In this document: piece after piece, positions 1 to 8,728 of the stretch
Layout of the letters: each line of letters starts with the position of its first letter
Numbering within the stretch: position 1 is the first letter of the stretch
Origin: Pedobacter sp. W3I1
Lineage (GTDB): Bacteria > Bacteroidota > Bacteroidia > Sphingobacteriales > Sphingobacteriaceae
Assembly: GCF_030816015.1 (NCBI RefSeq)
Contig: NZ_JAUSXN010000001.1
Location: 1 to 64,000 of the forward strand
DNA: 64,000 nucleotides
Direction of reading: 5' to 3'
Program-made: the position numbers and the translations under genes
Notes under the pieces: model-generated
The model's input: the letters and a program-made list of their open reading frames with translations, nothing else
Databases searched by the model: none
What the model was told of the DNA's origin: nothing

Positions 1-14
1 AGAGTTTTAAATAT

Positions 15-1196
15 ATGTCATTAACGGATTTCTTTTCCCCAATAAACCCCGATAGTTTTACACCCAGGCAAGGATTTTTTACAAGTCAGCTGGGGTTAAA
101 AGCGCAAATTTACACCGAATCATTTCCCGATTTTGAGGAACACACCTACGATTTGGCCATTTTTGGAGTACTTGATGGAAGAGGTGCCGTTAATAATGAA
201 GGTTCTGCCCTGGCGCCCGATTATTTTAGAGAGAAATTTTACAAACTTAACGAAGGCGCTTTTAGCAGCCGGATTGTCGATTTAGGCAATATTAAACACG
301 GTGCAACCATTGCAGATACTTACATCGCCATCAAGATGGTGGTTTCTGAGCTAATCAAAAAAGACATTATTCCGATCATTATTGGCGGCGGACAAGACCT
401 AACCTATGGCCAATATCTTGGTTATGAAGATTTAGAACAAAAAGTAGATCTGGTAATTATTGATAACCAATTTGATATTGGCGATGATGACCATGAGGGA
501 ATTGCTACCCGATCGGATTGTTACCTGAATAAGATTTTCTTACATCAACCCAATTACCTTTTCAATTTTAGCAATGTTGGTTATCAAACTTATTTTGTAA
601 ATCAAGAAAGTTTGAGCGTAATGGACAAATTATATTTTGATGTACACCGTTTGGGTGAGTTTGCTCAGGATATTACCTTAACAGAGCCTATCATCCGCAA
701 TGCAAACATGATTAGCTTTGATATAGGTGCTATCCGCTCTGCCGATGCTGCTGCAAATGCCAATTCCACGCCAAACGGTTTTGATGGCGAAGAAGCCTGT
801 CGCATTGCCCGCTATGCAGGCATGAATGATAAACTGACCTCAATCGGGTTTTACGAGTTTAATCCTGCTTACGACAACAACGGACAAACAGCCTTCTTAC
901 TTGCTCAAATGGTATGGTATTTTGTGGATGGATACTATGCCCGTAAAAAGGATTTCCCGCTTACACCTAAATCGCAGTTTATGATCTATCGAACCAGTTT
1001 AAAAGATGGTTCGGGAGAAATGATGTTTGTGAAAAGCAAAAAATCAGACCGTTGGTGGATGCAGGTTCCATACCCATCAGGCCAATCTAAAAATGAGCGC
1101 TACCATCTTGTACCTTGCAGGTATGACGATTACCAAACCGCCGTTAATGGTGAAATGCCGGATTTGTGGTGGCGGACTTATCAGAAATTGAACTAA
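15..1196 (+). CDS. Arginase/formimidoylglutamase-fold protein, probably altered metal site
   Basis: A 393-residue ureohydrolase-fold protein. The three metal-binding blocks of the arginase/agmatinase family are recognisable but degenerate: GGGQD (residues 124-128) where the family has GGDH, DNQFD (150-154) where it has DAHxD, and SFDIGAIRSAD (234-244) where it has SxDxDxxDP. Several manganese ligands are therefore replaced (both His by Gln, one Asp by Gly). Such proteins are usually annotated formimidoylglutamase or arginase in Bacteroidota, but the substitutions argue against ordinary two-manganese hydrolysis; a regulatory or structural role is possible (inference). The start ATG at 15 lies just after a TAA that may end an upstream gene outside the window. 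The fold is well supported, the enzymatic activity is not. Confidence 0.8.
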   Translation: MSLTDFFSPINPDSFTPRQGFFTSQLGLKAQIYTESFPDFEEHTYDLAIFGVLDGRGAVNNEGSALAPDYFREKFYKLNEGAFSSRIVDLGNIKHGATIADTYIAIKMVVSELIKKDIIPIIIGGGQDLTYGQYLGYEDLEQKVDLVIIDNQFDIGDDDHEGIATRSDCYLNKIFLHQPNYLFNFSNVGYQTYFVNQESLSVMDKLYFDVHRLGEFAQDITLTEPIIRNANMISFDIGAIRSADAAANANSTPNGFDGEEACRIARYAGMNDKLTSIGFYEFNPAYDNNGQTAFLLAQMVWYFVDGYYARKKDFPLTPKSQFMIYRTSLKDGSGEMMFVKSKKSDRWWMQVPYPSGQSKNERYHLVPCRYDDYQTAVNGEMPDLWWRTYQKLN

Positions 1197-1201
1197 AAAA
1201 T

Positions 1202-1240
1202 CTATGTAATTTCAAAGTAGAAGCTATGTAATTTCAAAGT
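1202..1240. repeat. Short direct repeat, two copies
   Basis: CTATGTAATTTCAAAGT occurs at 1202-1218 and again at 1224-1240 (period 22) just after the arginase-like gene. No other structure was seen in the spacer up to 1467. Confidence 0.6.
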
Positions 1241-1467
1241 CGGCGTGGGAAAATCATTCATATTGAAAGGGAATGTTATTGAGTGCTAAATCATTAAACC
1301 GCAAAATCTATCATAATTTTACACAGCTATTTACGTTTTAGTGCTACAGATTTCTATATTTGGAGAGAATTAAATTAACCTCATGAAACCATCATGATTT
1401 TCAAAATCACAAAGTAAAATTAACAAATCATGATCGCTTCATCACCTATGAAAATAATTTTATACAG

Positions 1468-2613
1468 ATGAAAAAAATATTATTAGCAGCAATGGCGTTA
1501 TTGCCACTTGCAGCATTGGCGCAGAAGCCATTTACAGTTAATGGCGACATAAAAGGATTAAAAACCGGAGATAAGGTTTATTTGATCTATCAGGGAGATG
1601 GTAAAAACATTACCGATTCGGTAACCGTAACAAATGGCACTTTTGCATTTAAAGGAACATTAGCTAGCCCCGCACAAGGAAGTCTTTTTTTAAACAAAAA
1701 TCCTTACGTTAACCGCCCGGCCCAGGGTGAGAAATTAGATGCTTTATCGCTATATTTGGAGCCTGGAAATATTAAACTGGCCGCAGCAGATTCTTTAAAG
1801 AAAGCAACAATTACTGGGTCTCCAGTTAATGATGATGCAGCAAAATTAAAAGCATTAACTAAACCAGTAACAGATAAACTTGCGGCAATTAATGCAGAAT
1901 ATGCTGCTTACACACCTGAACAAAAACAAGATAAAGCTGTTATGGCTGCTTTAGGTGCCCGTTATGAAAAAGAGGCGGCGGGAATGACCCCATTGTTATT
2001 ACAGTTTGTAAACGGCAATCCAAAATCTTTTATTAGCTTAACCTCAGTTAGCCAATTGGCCTCTGATCCTGATCAGGCTGTGGCTGCAGAAAAGGCTTTT
2101 AATGGGTTGTCATCGGAATTGAAGGCAAGTTCGAATGGTAAAAAAATTGCCCAGATATTCGAAGCTGGAAGAAAAACAGCCGTAGGTGTAATGGCAATGG
2201 ATTTTACACAACTAGATACTGCTGGAAAACCTGTAAAGTTATCTGATTTTAAGGGCAAATACGTATTGGTAGATTTCTGGGCTTCATGGTGTGGACCATG
2301 CCGTCAGGAAAACCCAAATGTAGTAGCAGCTTACAACAAATTTAAAGATAAAGGCTTTACTGTTTTAGGTGTCTCTTTAGACCGTCCGGGTAAAAAAGAT
2401 GCCTGGTTAAAAGCAATTGCTGATGATAAATTAACATGGACACATGTTTCTGATTTAAAATTTTGGGATAACGAGGTAGCTCAAATGTATGGCATCCGCT
2501 CAATCCCAGCCAATTTCTTAATTGATCCAACAGGTAAAATTATTGCTAAGGGTTTAAGAGAACAAGCTTTACAAGATAAACTTCAAGAATTATTAGGAAG
2601 TAAATCGAAATAA
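1468..2613 (+). CDS. TlpA-like thiol-disulfide oxidoreductase with DUF4369 domain
   Basis: A 381-residue exported thioredoxin-fold protein. Residues 1-19 form a signal peptide (MKKILLAAMALLPLAALAQ). Residues about 22-115 match the DUF4369 domain found at the N-terminus of many Bacteroidota thioredoxins, followed by a helical linker and an AhpC/TSA-TlpA domain from about 243 with the redox motif WCGPC at 274-278 and a cis-proline loop (RSIPANF). It probably acts in the periplasm as a thiol reductant. The gene is monocistronic and ends at a strong hairpin. Confidence 0.9.
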   Translation: MKKILLAAMALLPLAALAQKPFTVNGDIKGLKTGDKVYLIYQGDGKNITDSVTVTNGTFAFKGTLASPAQGSLFLNKNPYVNRPAQGEKLDALSLYLEPGNIKLAAADSLKKATITGSPVNDDAAKLKALTKPVTDKLAAINAEYAAYTPEQKQDKAVMAALGARYEKEAAGMTPLLLQFVNGNPKSFISLTSVSQLASDPDQAVAAEKAFNGLSSELKASSNGKKIAQIFEAGRKTAVGVMAMDFTQLDTAGKPVKLSDFKGKYVLVDFWASWCGPCRQENPNVVAAYNKFKDKGFTVLGVSLDRPGKKDAWLKAIADDKLTWTHVSDLKFWDNEVAQMYGIRSIPANFLIDPTGKIIAKGLREQALQDKLQELLGSKSK

Positions 2614-2630
2614 GAAATACGTATTAAAAG

Positions 2631-2670
2631 AGAAAGTCCCAATCAAAAATCGGGACTTTCTTTGTTTTAT
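2631..2670 (+). terminator. Terminator after the thioredoxin gene
   Basis: Perfect 10-bp stem AGAAAGTCCC (2631-2640) / GGGACTTTCT (2652-2661) followed by TTGTTTT. It sits between convergent genes and could serve both strands. Confidence 0.7.
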
Positions 2671-2681
2671 AAGAAAACGTA

Positions 2682-3188
2682 TTATGCAGATTTTAAAAAA
2701 TCCAATACGTTAATGAAATAATTTTCAAGTCCTTCGTAAGGATCTTCTCCTGGAATCCATGATGCAAATTTCCAGTATTCCCAATCAGCATTTTCAATTA
2801 CAGGCGGGATTAAAAGAAAATACTGCTCTTCCCCTAAACCACCAACAATAATGCTTCTGGCCAGTTTAATGGCTACCTCAAGCAATTCGATGTTTTCAGT
2901 CCAGACTTCGATCAGCTGTGGATCAATATCTTTTAGAAATGCTACATCGCTTATTTTGGAAAACGATGGATCAACGTTTTCATTTGGCGTGGTAAACCCA
3001 TTGGTAATTAACAGAAATTCTTTATAATCAGTTGGTAGCGTTACCCCCAATCTTGTTTCAGCTTCTTGTATTTCGGCTGAAGTAGCAGGTCGGTTACCCA
3101 GCCATTTGGCTTCGGTCTGCTCAGTTGTAAAACTAAACTCCCCTTGTTTAATTGCCGTTTCGGAAATCTTCTTCAGTACTTTTTTCAA
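2682..3188 (-). CDS. SMI1/KNR4 family protein
   Basis: A 168-residue soluble protein with the SMI1/KNR4 (SUKH) pattern: W near the N-terminus (TEAKWLGNRPATSAEIQEAE), then LGVTLPTDYKEFLLITNG, the family's typical LPxxYxxFLxxxNG segment. SUKH proteins are often immunity proteins for contact-dependent or polymorphic toxins, but stand-alone housekeeping members are common in Bacteroidota. No toxin gene is adjacent; it lies 11 nt downstream of purD on the same strand and is probably cotranscribed with it. Its partner is unknown. Confidence 0.8.
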   Translation of the reverse strand: MKKVLKKISETAIKQGEFSFTTEQTEAKWLGNRPATSAEIQEAETRLGVTLPTDYKEFLLITNGFTTPNENVDPSFSKISDVAFLKDIDPQLIEVWTENIELLEVAIKLARSIIVGGLGEEQYFLLIPPVIENADWEYWKFASWIPGEDPYEGLENYFINVLDFLKSA

Positions 3189-3199
3189 CTTATATTCTT

Positions 3200-4471
3200 T
3201 TAAATTAAGTCAAAACCAATATCTTCTCTGAAATATTTCCCGTCGAAATAAATTCTGCCAGCATCAGCAGTTGCCGATTGTAAAGCAGTAAACAAATCTT
3301 TTTGTAAACTGGTAATCGCAATTACCCGTCCTCCGTTTGTTTTCACGACATCATTTTCCAACAATGTTCCGGCATGGAATGCATTAGAATGACGTAGGTT
3401 TTCAATTCCGGTAATCGCTTTACCTTTCAGGTAATCTCCCGGATAGCCTCCTGCCACAATCATTACAGTAGCTGCTGTTTGCTCAGAAATAACCAGATTA
3501 ACCTGGTTTAATTGTTTATTAGCCGTCGCTAAAAATAGCTCTACCAGGTCGTTTTCAACTCTAGGGATCACACTCTCTGTTTCAGGATCGCCCATACGTG
3601 CGTTGTATTCGATTACAAATGGTTCTTCTCCTACTTTAATCAGTCCGAAAAAGATGAAACCTGTATAATCGATATTATCTTTCTTTAAACCATCAACCGT
3701 TGGTTTAATAATGCGTTCTTCTACTTTAGCCAAAAATTCCGGTGTGGCAAAAGGAACCGGAGAAACCGAGCCCATACCACCAGTATTTAAACCTGTATCG
3801 CCCTGACCGATCCTTTTATAATCTTTAGCTGAAGGCAGCGTGATATAATTTTCACCATCAGTTAAAATAAATACGGAAAGTTCTATCCCGCTTAAAAATT
3901 CTTCGACTACGACCGTTGCCCCGGCTGCACCAAATTTACCGCCAAGCATCAGTTTTAATTCTTCCTGAGCTTCGATGGTTTCGGTGCAGATTAACACACC
4001 TTTACCTGCGGCCAAACCATCGGCCTTTAAAACAACGGGCAATGCATGGTTTTGCAGATAAGCCAGGCCATCTTCTAAAGTTTCGGGTGTGAAAGATTTT
4101 GAAGCTGCGGTAGGAATACCATGACGCTCCATAAACTGCTTAGAGAAATCTTTACTTCCTTCTAAAATAGCTCCTTCTTTTTTAGGTCCGATAACCGGAA
4201 TGTGCGCAATGGCTTCGTCGGCAAGGAAAAAATCATGAATACCGTTTACTAAAGGTTCTTCAGGGCCTACAACAACGAGTTCAATGTTTTCGGTAAGCAC
4301 TACTTTTTTAATGGCATCAAAATCGTTTACATTGATGTTGATGTTTGTACCATAAGCTCCCGTACCACCGTTACCTGGAGCAATAATTAGTTTATCGCAG
4401 TGCGAAGACTGGCTCATTTTCCAAGCGAATGCGCTTTCTCTGCCGCCTGAACCTAAAAGTAAGATATTCAT
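3200..4471 (-). CDS. purD: Phosphoribosylamine--glycine ligase
   Basis: A 423-residue GAR synthetase, the family's usual length. It joins phosphoribosylamine and glycine using ATP, the second step of purine synthesis. Visible features: N-terminal nucleotide-like fold beginning MNILLLGSGGRESAFAWKM, the GNGGTG turn, ATP-grasp core with VLKADGLAAGKGV, the glycine-rich loop GLNTGGMGSVSP, and the metal-binding segment EYNARMGDPETE. The next gene on the strand follows after 11 nt; the previous one ends 84 nt upstream. Confidence 0.97.
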   Translation of the reverse strand: MNILLLGSGGRESAFAWKMSQSSHCDKLIIAPGNGGTGAYGTNININVNDFDAIKKVVLTENIELVVVGPEEPLVNGIHDFFLADEAIAHIPVIGPKKEGAILEGSKDFSKQFMERHGIPTAASKSFTPETLEDGLAYLQNHALPVVLKADGLAAGKGVLICTETIEAQEELKLMLGGKFGAAGATVVVEEFLSGIELSVFILTDGENYITLPSAKDYKRIGQGDTGLNTGGMGSVSPVPFATPEFLAKVEERIIKPTVDGLKKDNIDYTGFIFFGLIKVGEEPFVIEYNARMGDPETESVIPRVENDLVELFLATANKQLNQVNLVISEQTAATVMIVAGGYPGDYLKGKAITGIENLRHSNAFHAGTLLENDVVKTNGGRVIAITSLQKDLFTALQSATADAGRIYFDGKYFREDIGFDLI

Positions 4472-4555
4472 ATCGGCAAAGATAATATTTTACCATCAAG
4501 TAGCCCAGTATGAAGTGGTAAGACTTTACGATAAAGCACTTTTGCTTTAGACTGT

Positions 4556-4954
4556 TTAGTATTTAAAAAAAATAAAGAGAAATACGAGGCTAAAATATGC
4601 CCAAAGAAGAGAAAACATGGCATGGACGGTGGTTTCGAATAACTTACCTTTCCATAAATCCTTGGAGTAAACAAAAAACTGAATAAAGAATCTCGTAATC
4701 CAAAATAAGCCCAAACCGAGTGATATTTTTCTTCCAAGAGCGGTTTGTATTAATTCGTTTGATGATGTTAAACAGAGTAGCCCCATTAGAAATACGGTAA
4801 GCGCAATAAAAAAGGTATGTACCAGCATCATTTGTCTGTTGATTAAGTTCAGTAATTTAAGTTCACTTTCCCAATTAAAATATCTTGGAAAAATAATGTG
4901 AATAAGTGCCAATGCAACCAGAAGAGCGCCAACTATTAATAAGTGTATCTGCAT
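4556..4954 (-). CDS. Small four-helix membrane protein, unknown function
   Basis: A 132-residue integral membrane protein with about four hydrophobic segments (residues about 5-22, 45-65, 78-98, 108-130) and few charged residues. It follows the methyltransferase gene by only 5 nt on the same strand, so it is probably part of the DoxX-like/DUF2071/methyltransferase operon. No motif identifies a function. An overlapping reading frame (4468-4737, minus) looks like a shadow. Confidence 0.7.
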   Translation of the reverse strand: MQIHLLIVGALLVALALIHIIFPRYFNWESELKLLNLINRQMMLVHTFFIALTVFLMGLLCLTSSNELIQTALGRKISLGLGLFWITRFFIQFFVYSKDLWKGKLFETTVHAMFSLLWAYFSLVFLFIFFKY

Positions 4955-4959
4955 TTAAA

Positions 4960-5712
4960 TTAAGGGAAACAGTTAAAAACAGACATGAATGGTGTGAATT
5001 TCGTTTCAGAAAAAGAAGAAAAACCTGCCGCTTTAAAAGCTTGTTGCCAAACTCGCCGTGAGAAAAAGTGAGTAAAACCAATAGAGAAGGCCATGAAATT
5101 GGGCAAATCACGTAAATGTTCTACCATAATTATCTGACCCGTTGGTTTGCATAACCTATAACATTCTTTTAAAAAAACAATCTTCTCTTGTTGTGATCTT
5201 ATTTCATGTGCAGCCGACAAGAGAAATATGATATCGACGGATTTATCGGCCAAAGGAATAAAATCTGTGGTTATCTGTGCTGTATCAGGAAACATCAAAC
5301 TTACTTTCCTTGCCCTGATTATTGCTTGTTCTGTATGTTGTTCAGGATTGTAAAAATCGAAAACTTTTAAAACTGCCTGCGGAAAATGGTCTTTAAGAAT
5401 GAAGCTCGTTTCATCAAAACCTGCATTAATATTTAAAATTAAAGCTGGATGGGAATTGGAAATACCGATTTCTTTTAACCAATCAAAATTATAATATCCA
5501 GAAAAATCGTAAACATACGCGGATACTATTAACGGCATTAAAAGCCCATAAAGGAATGCCAAAATGATTATCCAAAATAAGGTAGCAGACCATGGCATCA
5601 ATATTTGACTAATTACCAACAACAATAAAGCGATAAGACCAAATAGGTAAAAATGTCTGTTAAAACTTAAAATGTTTAACACGCCCTGAAATTTTCTTCT
5701 TTTTACTTCCAT
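4960..5712 (-). CDS. Membrane-anchored class I SAM-dependent methyltransferase
   Basis: A 250-residue protein. The first about 70 residues hold two hydrophobic segments (FYLFGLIALLLLVISQILM and a second one ending YVYDFSG), and the rest is a Rossmann-type methyltransferase domain: ALILNINAGFDETSF replaces the classical E/DxGxGxG loop, followed by VDIIFLLSAAHEIR (motif of the acceptor strand) and a late IIMVEHLRDLPNF segment. The SAM loop is unusual, lacking the GxGxG pattern, so activity is likely but not certain. Its start overlaps the end of the DUF2071 gene by 10 nt. Substrate unknown. Confidence 0.75.
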   Translation of the reverse strand: MEVKRRKFQGVLNILSFNRHFYLFGLIALLLLVISQILMPWSATLFWIIILAFLYGLLMPLIVSAYVYDFSGYYNFDWLKEIGISNSHPALILNINAGFDETSFILKDHFPQAVLKVFDFYNPEQHTEQAIIRARKVSLMFPDTAQITTDFIPLADKSVDIIFLLSAAHEIRSQQEKIVFLKECYRLCKPTGQIIMVEHLRDLPNFMAFSIGFTHFFSRRVWQQAFKAAGFSSFSETKFTPFMSVFNCFP

Positions 5713-6440
5713 TTTTCAATTTTTCCTCTTTTCCAATAATAAGGGATGTTCTGAATGTCAAAGGCATTTGCTAAAATTGAGTCTTCTAGATTCAAGGAAT
5801 TTAAAAACCCAAAATTGTATTTAACAATTTTTATGGAGGCTGGTTGCCAGTTTTGCCTAACACCCTCTATAATTAAAACTTCCTTATTCTTTTTATTGTA
5901 AGTAAATGTAAAGGGTAAAGGTCCTGCAAATTTTCTGGCTTCTTTCCAATCGGCAAACGGCGAATTTTCAGGCAAGGGAACCTCATGCTCTGTTTTATCG
6001 ATTACGATTTCAAAATTGGAATTGATTGAAGTAATTTCTTTAGTATTTTCTCTGTCAATTAGCGATATATCTGTTGTGGTATAATTGTAATGGGTGAAAA
6101 TATTACCCATAAACTCCATTTTCTTTTTATTCGTTTCTGATTTTAAAATATACAGACCACGAAGATTTTTTCCCGCTTTGTTCGTATAACGCACAAATAC
6201 GCGGTATCCAATAAGGAAAAAATCGTTACCCATAAATTCGGGAAAGCCTTTGGGCCGCAAATTTTTGGTCTGAACCATTGCAATGGCAATGAAAGCCCAT
6301 TTATCTTTAAAGGTATCCAATGTTAAGCATTCAGGAATGAGAGGTTCTAACTCTGCTTTTGGGACAGCAAACGTTAATACAAGAGAATTTTCAAAAAATG
6401 CGTCGACTGCAAATGGGTGGTTTTTTAGAAATGAGAGCAT
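5703..6440 (-). CDS. DUF2071 family protein
   Basis: A 245-residue protein resembling the DUF2071 (YqjF-like, acetoacetate-decarboxylase-like fold) family: an early LTFAVPKAELEPLIPECLTLD block and the conserved middle VFVRYTNKAGKNLRGLYILKSET. The biochemical role of the family is unknown. It overlaps the upstream DoxX-like gene by 16 nt and the downstream methyltransferase gene by 10 nt, so all three are translationally linked. DUF2071 and DoxX-like genes often sit side by side. Confidence 0.75.
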   Translation of the reverse strand: MLSFLKNHPFAVDAFFENSLVLTFAVPKAELEPLIPECLTLDTFKDKWAFIAIAMVQTKNLRPKGFPEFMGNDFFLIGYRVFVRYTNKAGKNLRGLYILKSETNKKKMEFMGNIFTHYNYTTTDISLIDRENTKEITSINSNFEIVIDKTEHEVPLPENSPFADWKEARKFAGPLPFTFTYNKKNKEVLIIEGVRQNWQPASIKIVKYNFGFLNSLNLEDSILANAFDIQNIPYYWKRGKIEKWK

Positions 6441-6850
6441 GGCGCTTGCTGTGTTATTTTTTTATTAAGATAAAACCCATTGATAAACACAACCAGAATA
6501 AATATAAATGCAAAGAATGAATTGAATTTACCCCAAAGCAACAAATCTGGCGCAAGAATAAATTCGATGGTGTTCATTGTCGCCACTATTACAATCTGAA
6601 CAATAGCATTTAGCTTGGTTTTAAAACTGCTCAAAATCCAGATTGCCATTAAAATCTCTGATATACCGATAAGAACTGTAAAGCTATGACCATAAGCGGG
6701 CGTTAAAATCCTGGCAACGATCTGTTCATGGCGAGGTACAAGCCCCAAAACTTTGCAAAACAATCCGTTTGCCAGCCAAACCAATGCAATAAACCAGGTA
6801 AGTATTCTTTGTAGTATTATTTGATTATTGCGATTGATCACATTTACCAT
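6425..6850 (-). CDS. DoxX-like membrane protein
   Basis: A 141-residue four-helix membrane protein with the DoxX-like pattern: LTWFIALVWLANGLFCKVLGLVPRH, then GISEILMAIWIL and a third and fourth hydrophobic stretch ending NGFYLN. Members of this group are linked to thiol/quinone redox in some organisms, but the function of this subgroup is not known. It starts 6 nt after the SDR gene and overlaps the following DUF2071 gene. Confidence 0.75.
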   Translation of the reverse strand: MVNVINRNNQIILQRILTWFIALVWLANGLFCKVLGLVPRHEQIVARILTPAYGHSFTVLIGISEILMAIWILSSFKTKLNAIVQIVIVATMNTIEFILAPDLLLWGKFNSFFAFIFILVVFINGFYLNKKITQQAPCSHF

Positions 6851-6856
6851 TTCGCT

Positions 6857-7711
6857 TTATTTAGCGCTTCTTGTCATTTGTTCGAGCATATCCCACATTT
6901 CGTTCGGGATTGCCTCTAAACCATTCATCTGTCCCGCACCCTGCAACCATTCGCCACCATCAATGGTAATTACTTCGCCATTAATATAACCTGAGAAATC
7001 GCTCACCAGAAATGCAGCTAAATTAGCGAGTTCCTGATGATCGCCAACTCTTTTTAAAGGCACACGATTTTTAAAATCGAATTTTTTGGCTAAATCGCCG
7101 GGCAATAAACGCTCCCATGCGCCTTTAGTTGGAAACGGACCCGGAGCGATAGCATTAGTACGGATGCCATATTTACCCCACTCTACAGCCAAAGATCTTG
7201 TAAGGGCTAAAACACCGCCTTTTGCACAAGCTGAGGGCACAACATAAGCTGAGCCTGTAAAAGCGTAAGTGGTAATTATATTTAAAACTGTTGCAGCTTG
7301 TTTTTCCTTAATCCAATGTTTACCAAAGGTAAGGGTACAGTTAACCGTTCCTTTTAAAACAATATCAATAATTGATGAAAATGCATTGGCTGATAACCGC
7401 TCGGTTGGCGAGATAAAATTACCCGCAGCATTGTTCAATAATACATCAACCGAACCAAACCTTTCTAACGTTTTGGCCAGTACGTTTTCTACCTGCGCTA
7501 CTTCTCTAACATCACAAGCAACGGCCAATACTTTGCCACCAGTTTTTTCTTCCATTTCATCGGCAGTCTTTTGCAACACTTCCTCCTTTCTACTTGTAAT
7601 GACGAGGTTAGCACCTAATTTCAAAAAATATACGCCCATCGCTTTCCCCAACCCTGTTCCACCGCCTGTAATTACAATGGTTTTTCCTTTTAAAGCATCT
7701 TCTCTGAGCAT
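6857..7711 (-). CDS. SDR family oxidoreductase, dienoyl/enoyl-CoA reductase-like
   Basis: A short-chain dehydrogenase with the cofactor loop TGGGTGLGKAMG, NNAAG, and a catalytic region in which the usual Tyr-x-x-x-Lys appears changed: SAYVVPSACAKGG contains the Lys but Ala/Cys where Tyr is normal. This is the known signature of the 2,4-dienoyl-CoA reductase-like (FadH2/DECR) SDRs, which lack the classical Tyr. It probably works in fatty-acid beta-oxidation, matching the enoyl-CoA hydratase gene just upstream. I prefer the start MLREDALKGKT at 7711; an in-frame ATG at 7732 would add seven residues. Confidence 0.85.
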   Translation of the reverse strand: MLREDALKGKTIVITGGGTGLGKAMGVYFLKLGANLVITSRKEEVLQKTADEMEEKTGGKVLAVACDVREVAQVENVLAKTLERFGSVDVLLNNAAGNFISPTERLSANAFSSIIDIVLKGTVNCTLTFGKHWIKEKQAATVLNIITTYAFTGSAYVVPSACAKGGVLALTRSLAVEWGKYGIRTNAIAPGPFPTKGAWERLLPGDLAKKFDFKNRVPLKRVGDHQELANLAAFLVSDFSGYINGEVITIDGGEWLQGAGQMNGLEAIPNEMWDMLEQMTRSAK

Positions 7712-7739
7712 TGGTGAGTTATAACTGAACATAGTATAT

Positions 7740-7868
7740 TGGTTAACTGGTTAATTGTTGAGATTGTTTTATTGCTAAATTGCTGGGAATGGTTAAGGGG
7801 TCAACTGTTGAAACTGGTTAACTATTCATAGCGAATTGCCAATTGTTAACTGCCAATTGAAAACTGTT
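7740..7868. repeat. GTTAACTGGTTAA-type low-complexity spacer
   Basis: Repeated variants of GGTTAACTGGTTAA and CAATTGTTAACTGCC fill the space between the hydratase and SDR genes. The same kind of sequence recurs at 21470-21550. No coding or regulatory function seen. Confidence 0.5.
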
Positions 7869-7870
7869 AA

Positions 7871-8632
7871 CTACTTTCTCTGCAGATTAGCTAAAATTGT
7901 TTTTAAAATATGGCGTGTTGCAGGCGACCACCATTGTGCTAACATTTTTTCTAAAGTAGCAGATTGATCTGCAGTTACAGCAGCAATTAATTGCTCGCGG
8001 ATATTTAATTTGCTTTGCGACCAGGTATTGCTTTCGAGCTCCATGTATTTCTTAATCTTACGCTCGGCTGCAGTTAACAAACTTTCATTTTTTACCAGTT
8101 CATCAACTAAACCAACCTTCAAAGCTTCTTCCGGGCTATAAAGTTTACCTGAAAGCAAACTACGACTGGCTTCGGCCTTCCCTAACCAAAACGCATACAA
8201 TTGAAAAATACTATGTGGCACTATAATACCTACCGGAACTTCATTGAGCCCAATAATGTATTGTCCTTCTGCCATAACACGGTAATCGCATGCCAATGCC
8301 ATTACGCATCCACCGGCGGGACTATGACCACTAATTGCGGCTATGATTGGTTTTTTAAACGAAACCATATTGGCAGTGAAACCCAAAAACAACTGCCAGA
8401 AAGATTTAGCTTCTTCTTCATTATAGTTGTATAGTTCTATCAAATCTAGTCCTGCAGAAAAGAAAGGTGCTGTTCCGGTTAAAATTACACCGCCAATGTT
8501 ATCATCGGCGGTAATATTTTTAAGCATATCGTCAAGCTCGGTAATCAACTCGCGGTTTAAGGCATTCGATTTCCCTCTATCTAATGTGATGGTTGCCAGG
8601 CGATCTTTAACACTTACTTTTATTGTATTCAT
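7871..8632 (-). CDS. Enoyl-CoA hydratase/isomerase family protein
   Basis: A 253-residue crotonase-fold protein starting MNTIKVSVKDRL. The family's oxyanion-hole segments are present: FFSAGLDL (first) and SGHSPAGGCVMALACDYR (second). The catalytic glutamates of true hydratases are not obvious at the second site (ALACDYRVMAEGQ), so it may be an isomerase or another crotonase type. A longer frame begins at 8698, but the extra 22 residues are hydrophobic and unlike the family; the ATG at 8632 is preferred. The dienoyl-CoA reductase-like SDR follows on the same strand. Confidence 0.88.
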   Translation of the reverse strand: MNTIKVSVKDRLATITLDRGKSNALNRELITELDDMLKNITADDNIGGVILTGTAPFFSAGLDLIELYNYNEEEAKSFWQLFLGFTANMVSFKKPIIAAISGHSPAGGCVMALACDYRVMAEGQYIIGLNEVPVGIIVPHSIFQLYAFWLGKAEASRSLLSGKLYSPEEALKVGLVDELVKNESLLTAAERKIKKYMELESNTWSQSKLNIREQLIAAVTADQSATLEKMLAQWWSPATRHILKTILANLQRK

Positions 8633-8728
8633 ATTAATAGTATCAAGATTATAAGTATTGAGTATCAAGATAAAATATACGAAGTATAAGCTATGCATGC
8701 ATACTAATTCAAATTTATCTATTTTTCT

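Noticed and set aside
2682..3188. Toxin-immunity system around the SMI1/KNR4 gene
   Set aside because: No polymorphic toxin or secretion marker nearby; it follows purD with normal operon spacing.
4468..4737. 89-codon minus-strand frame
   Set aside because: Overlaps the end of a better membrane-protein frame in another phase and is less consistent with spacing to purD.
7269..7724. 151-codon frame opposite the SDR gene
   Set aside because: Antisense shadow of a well-supported gene.
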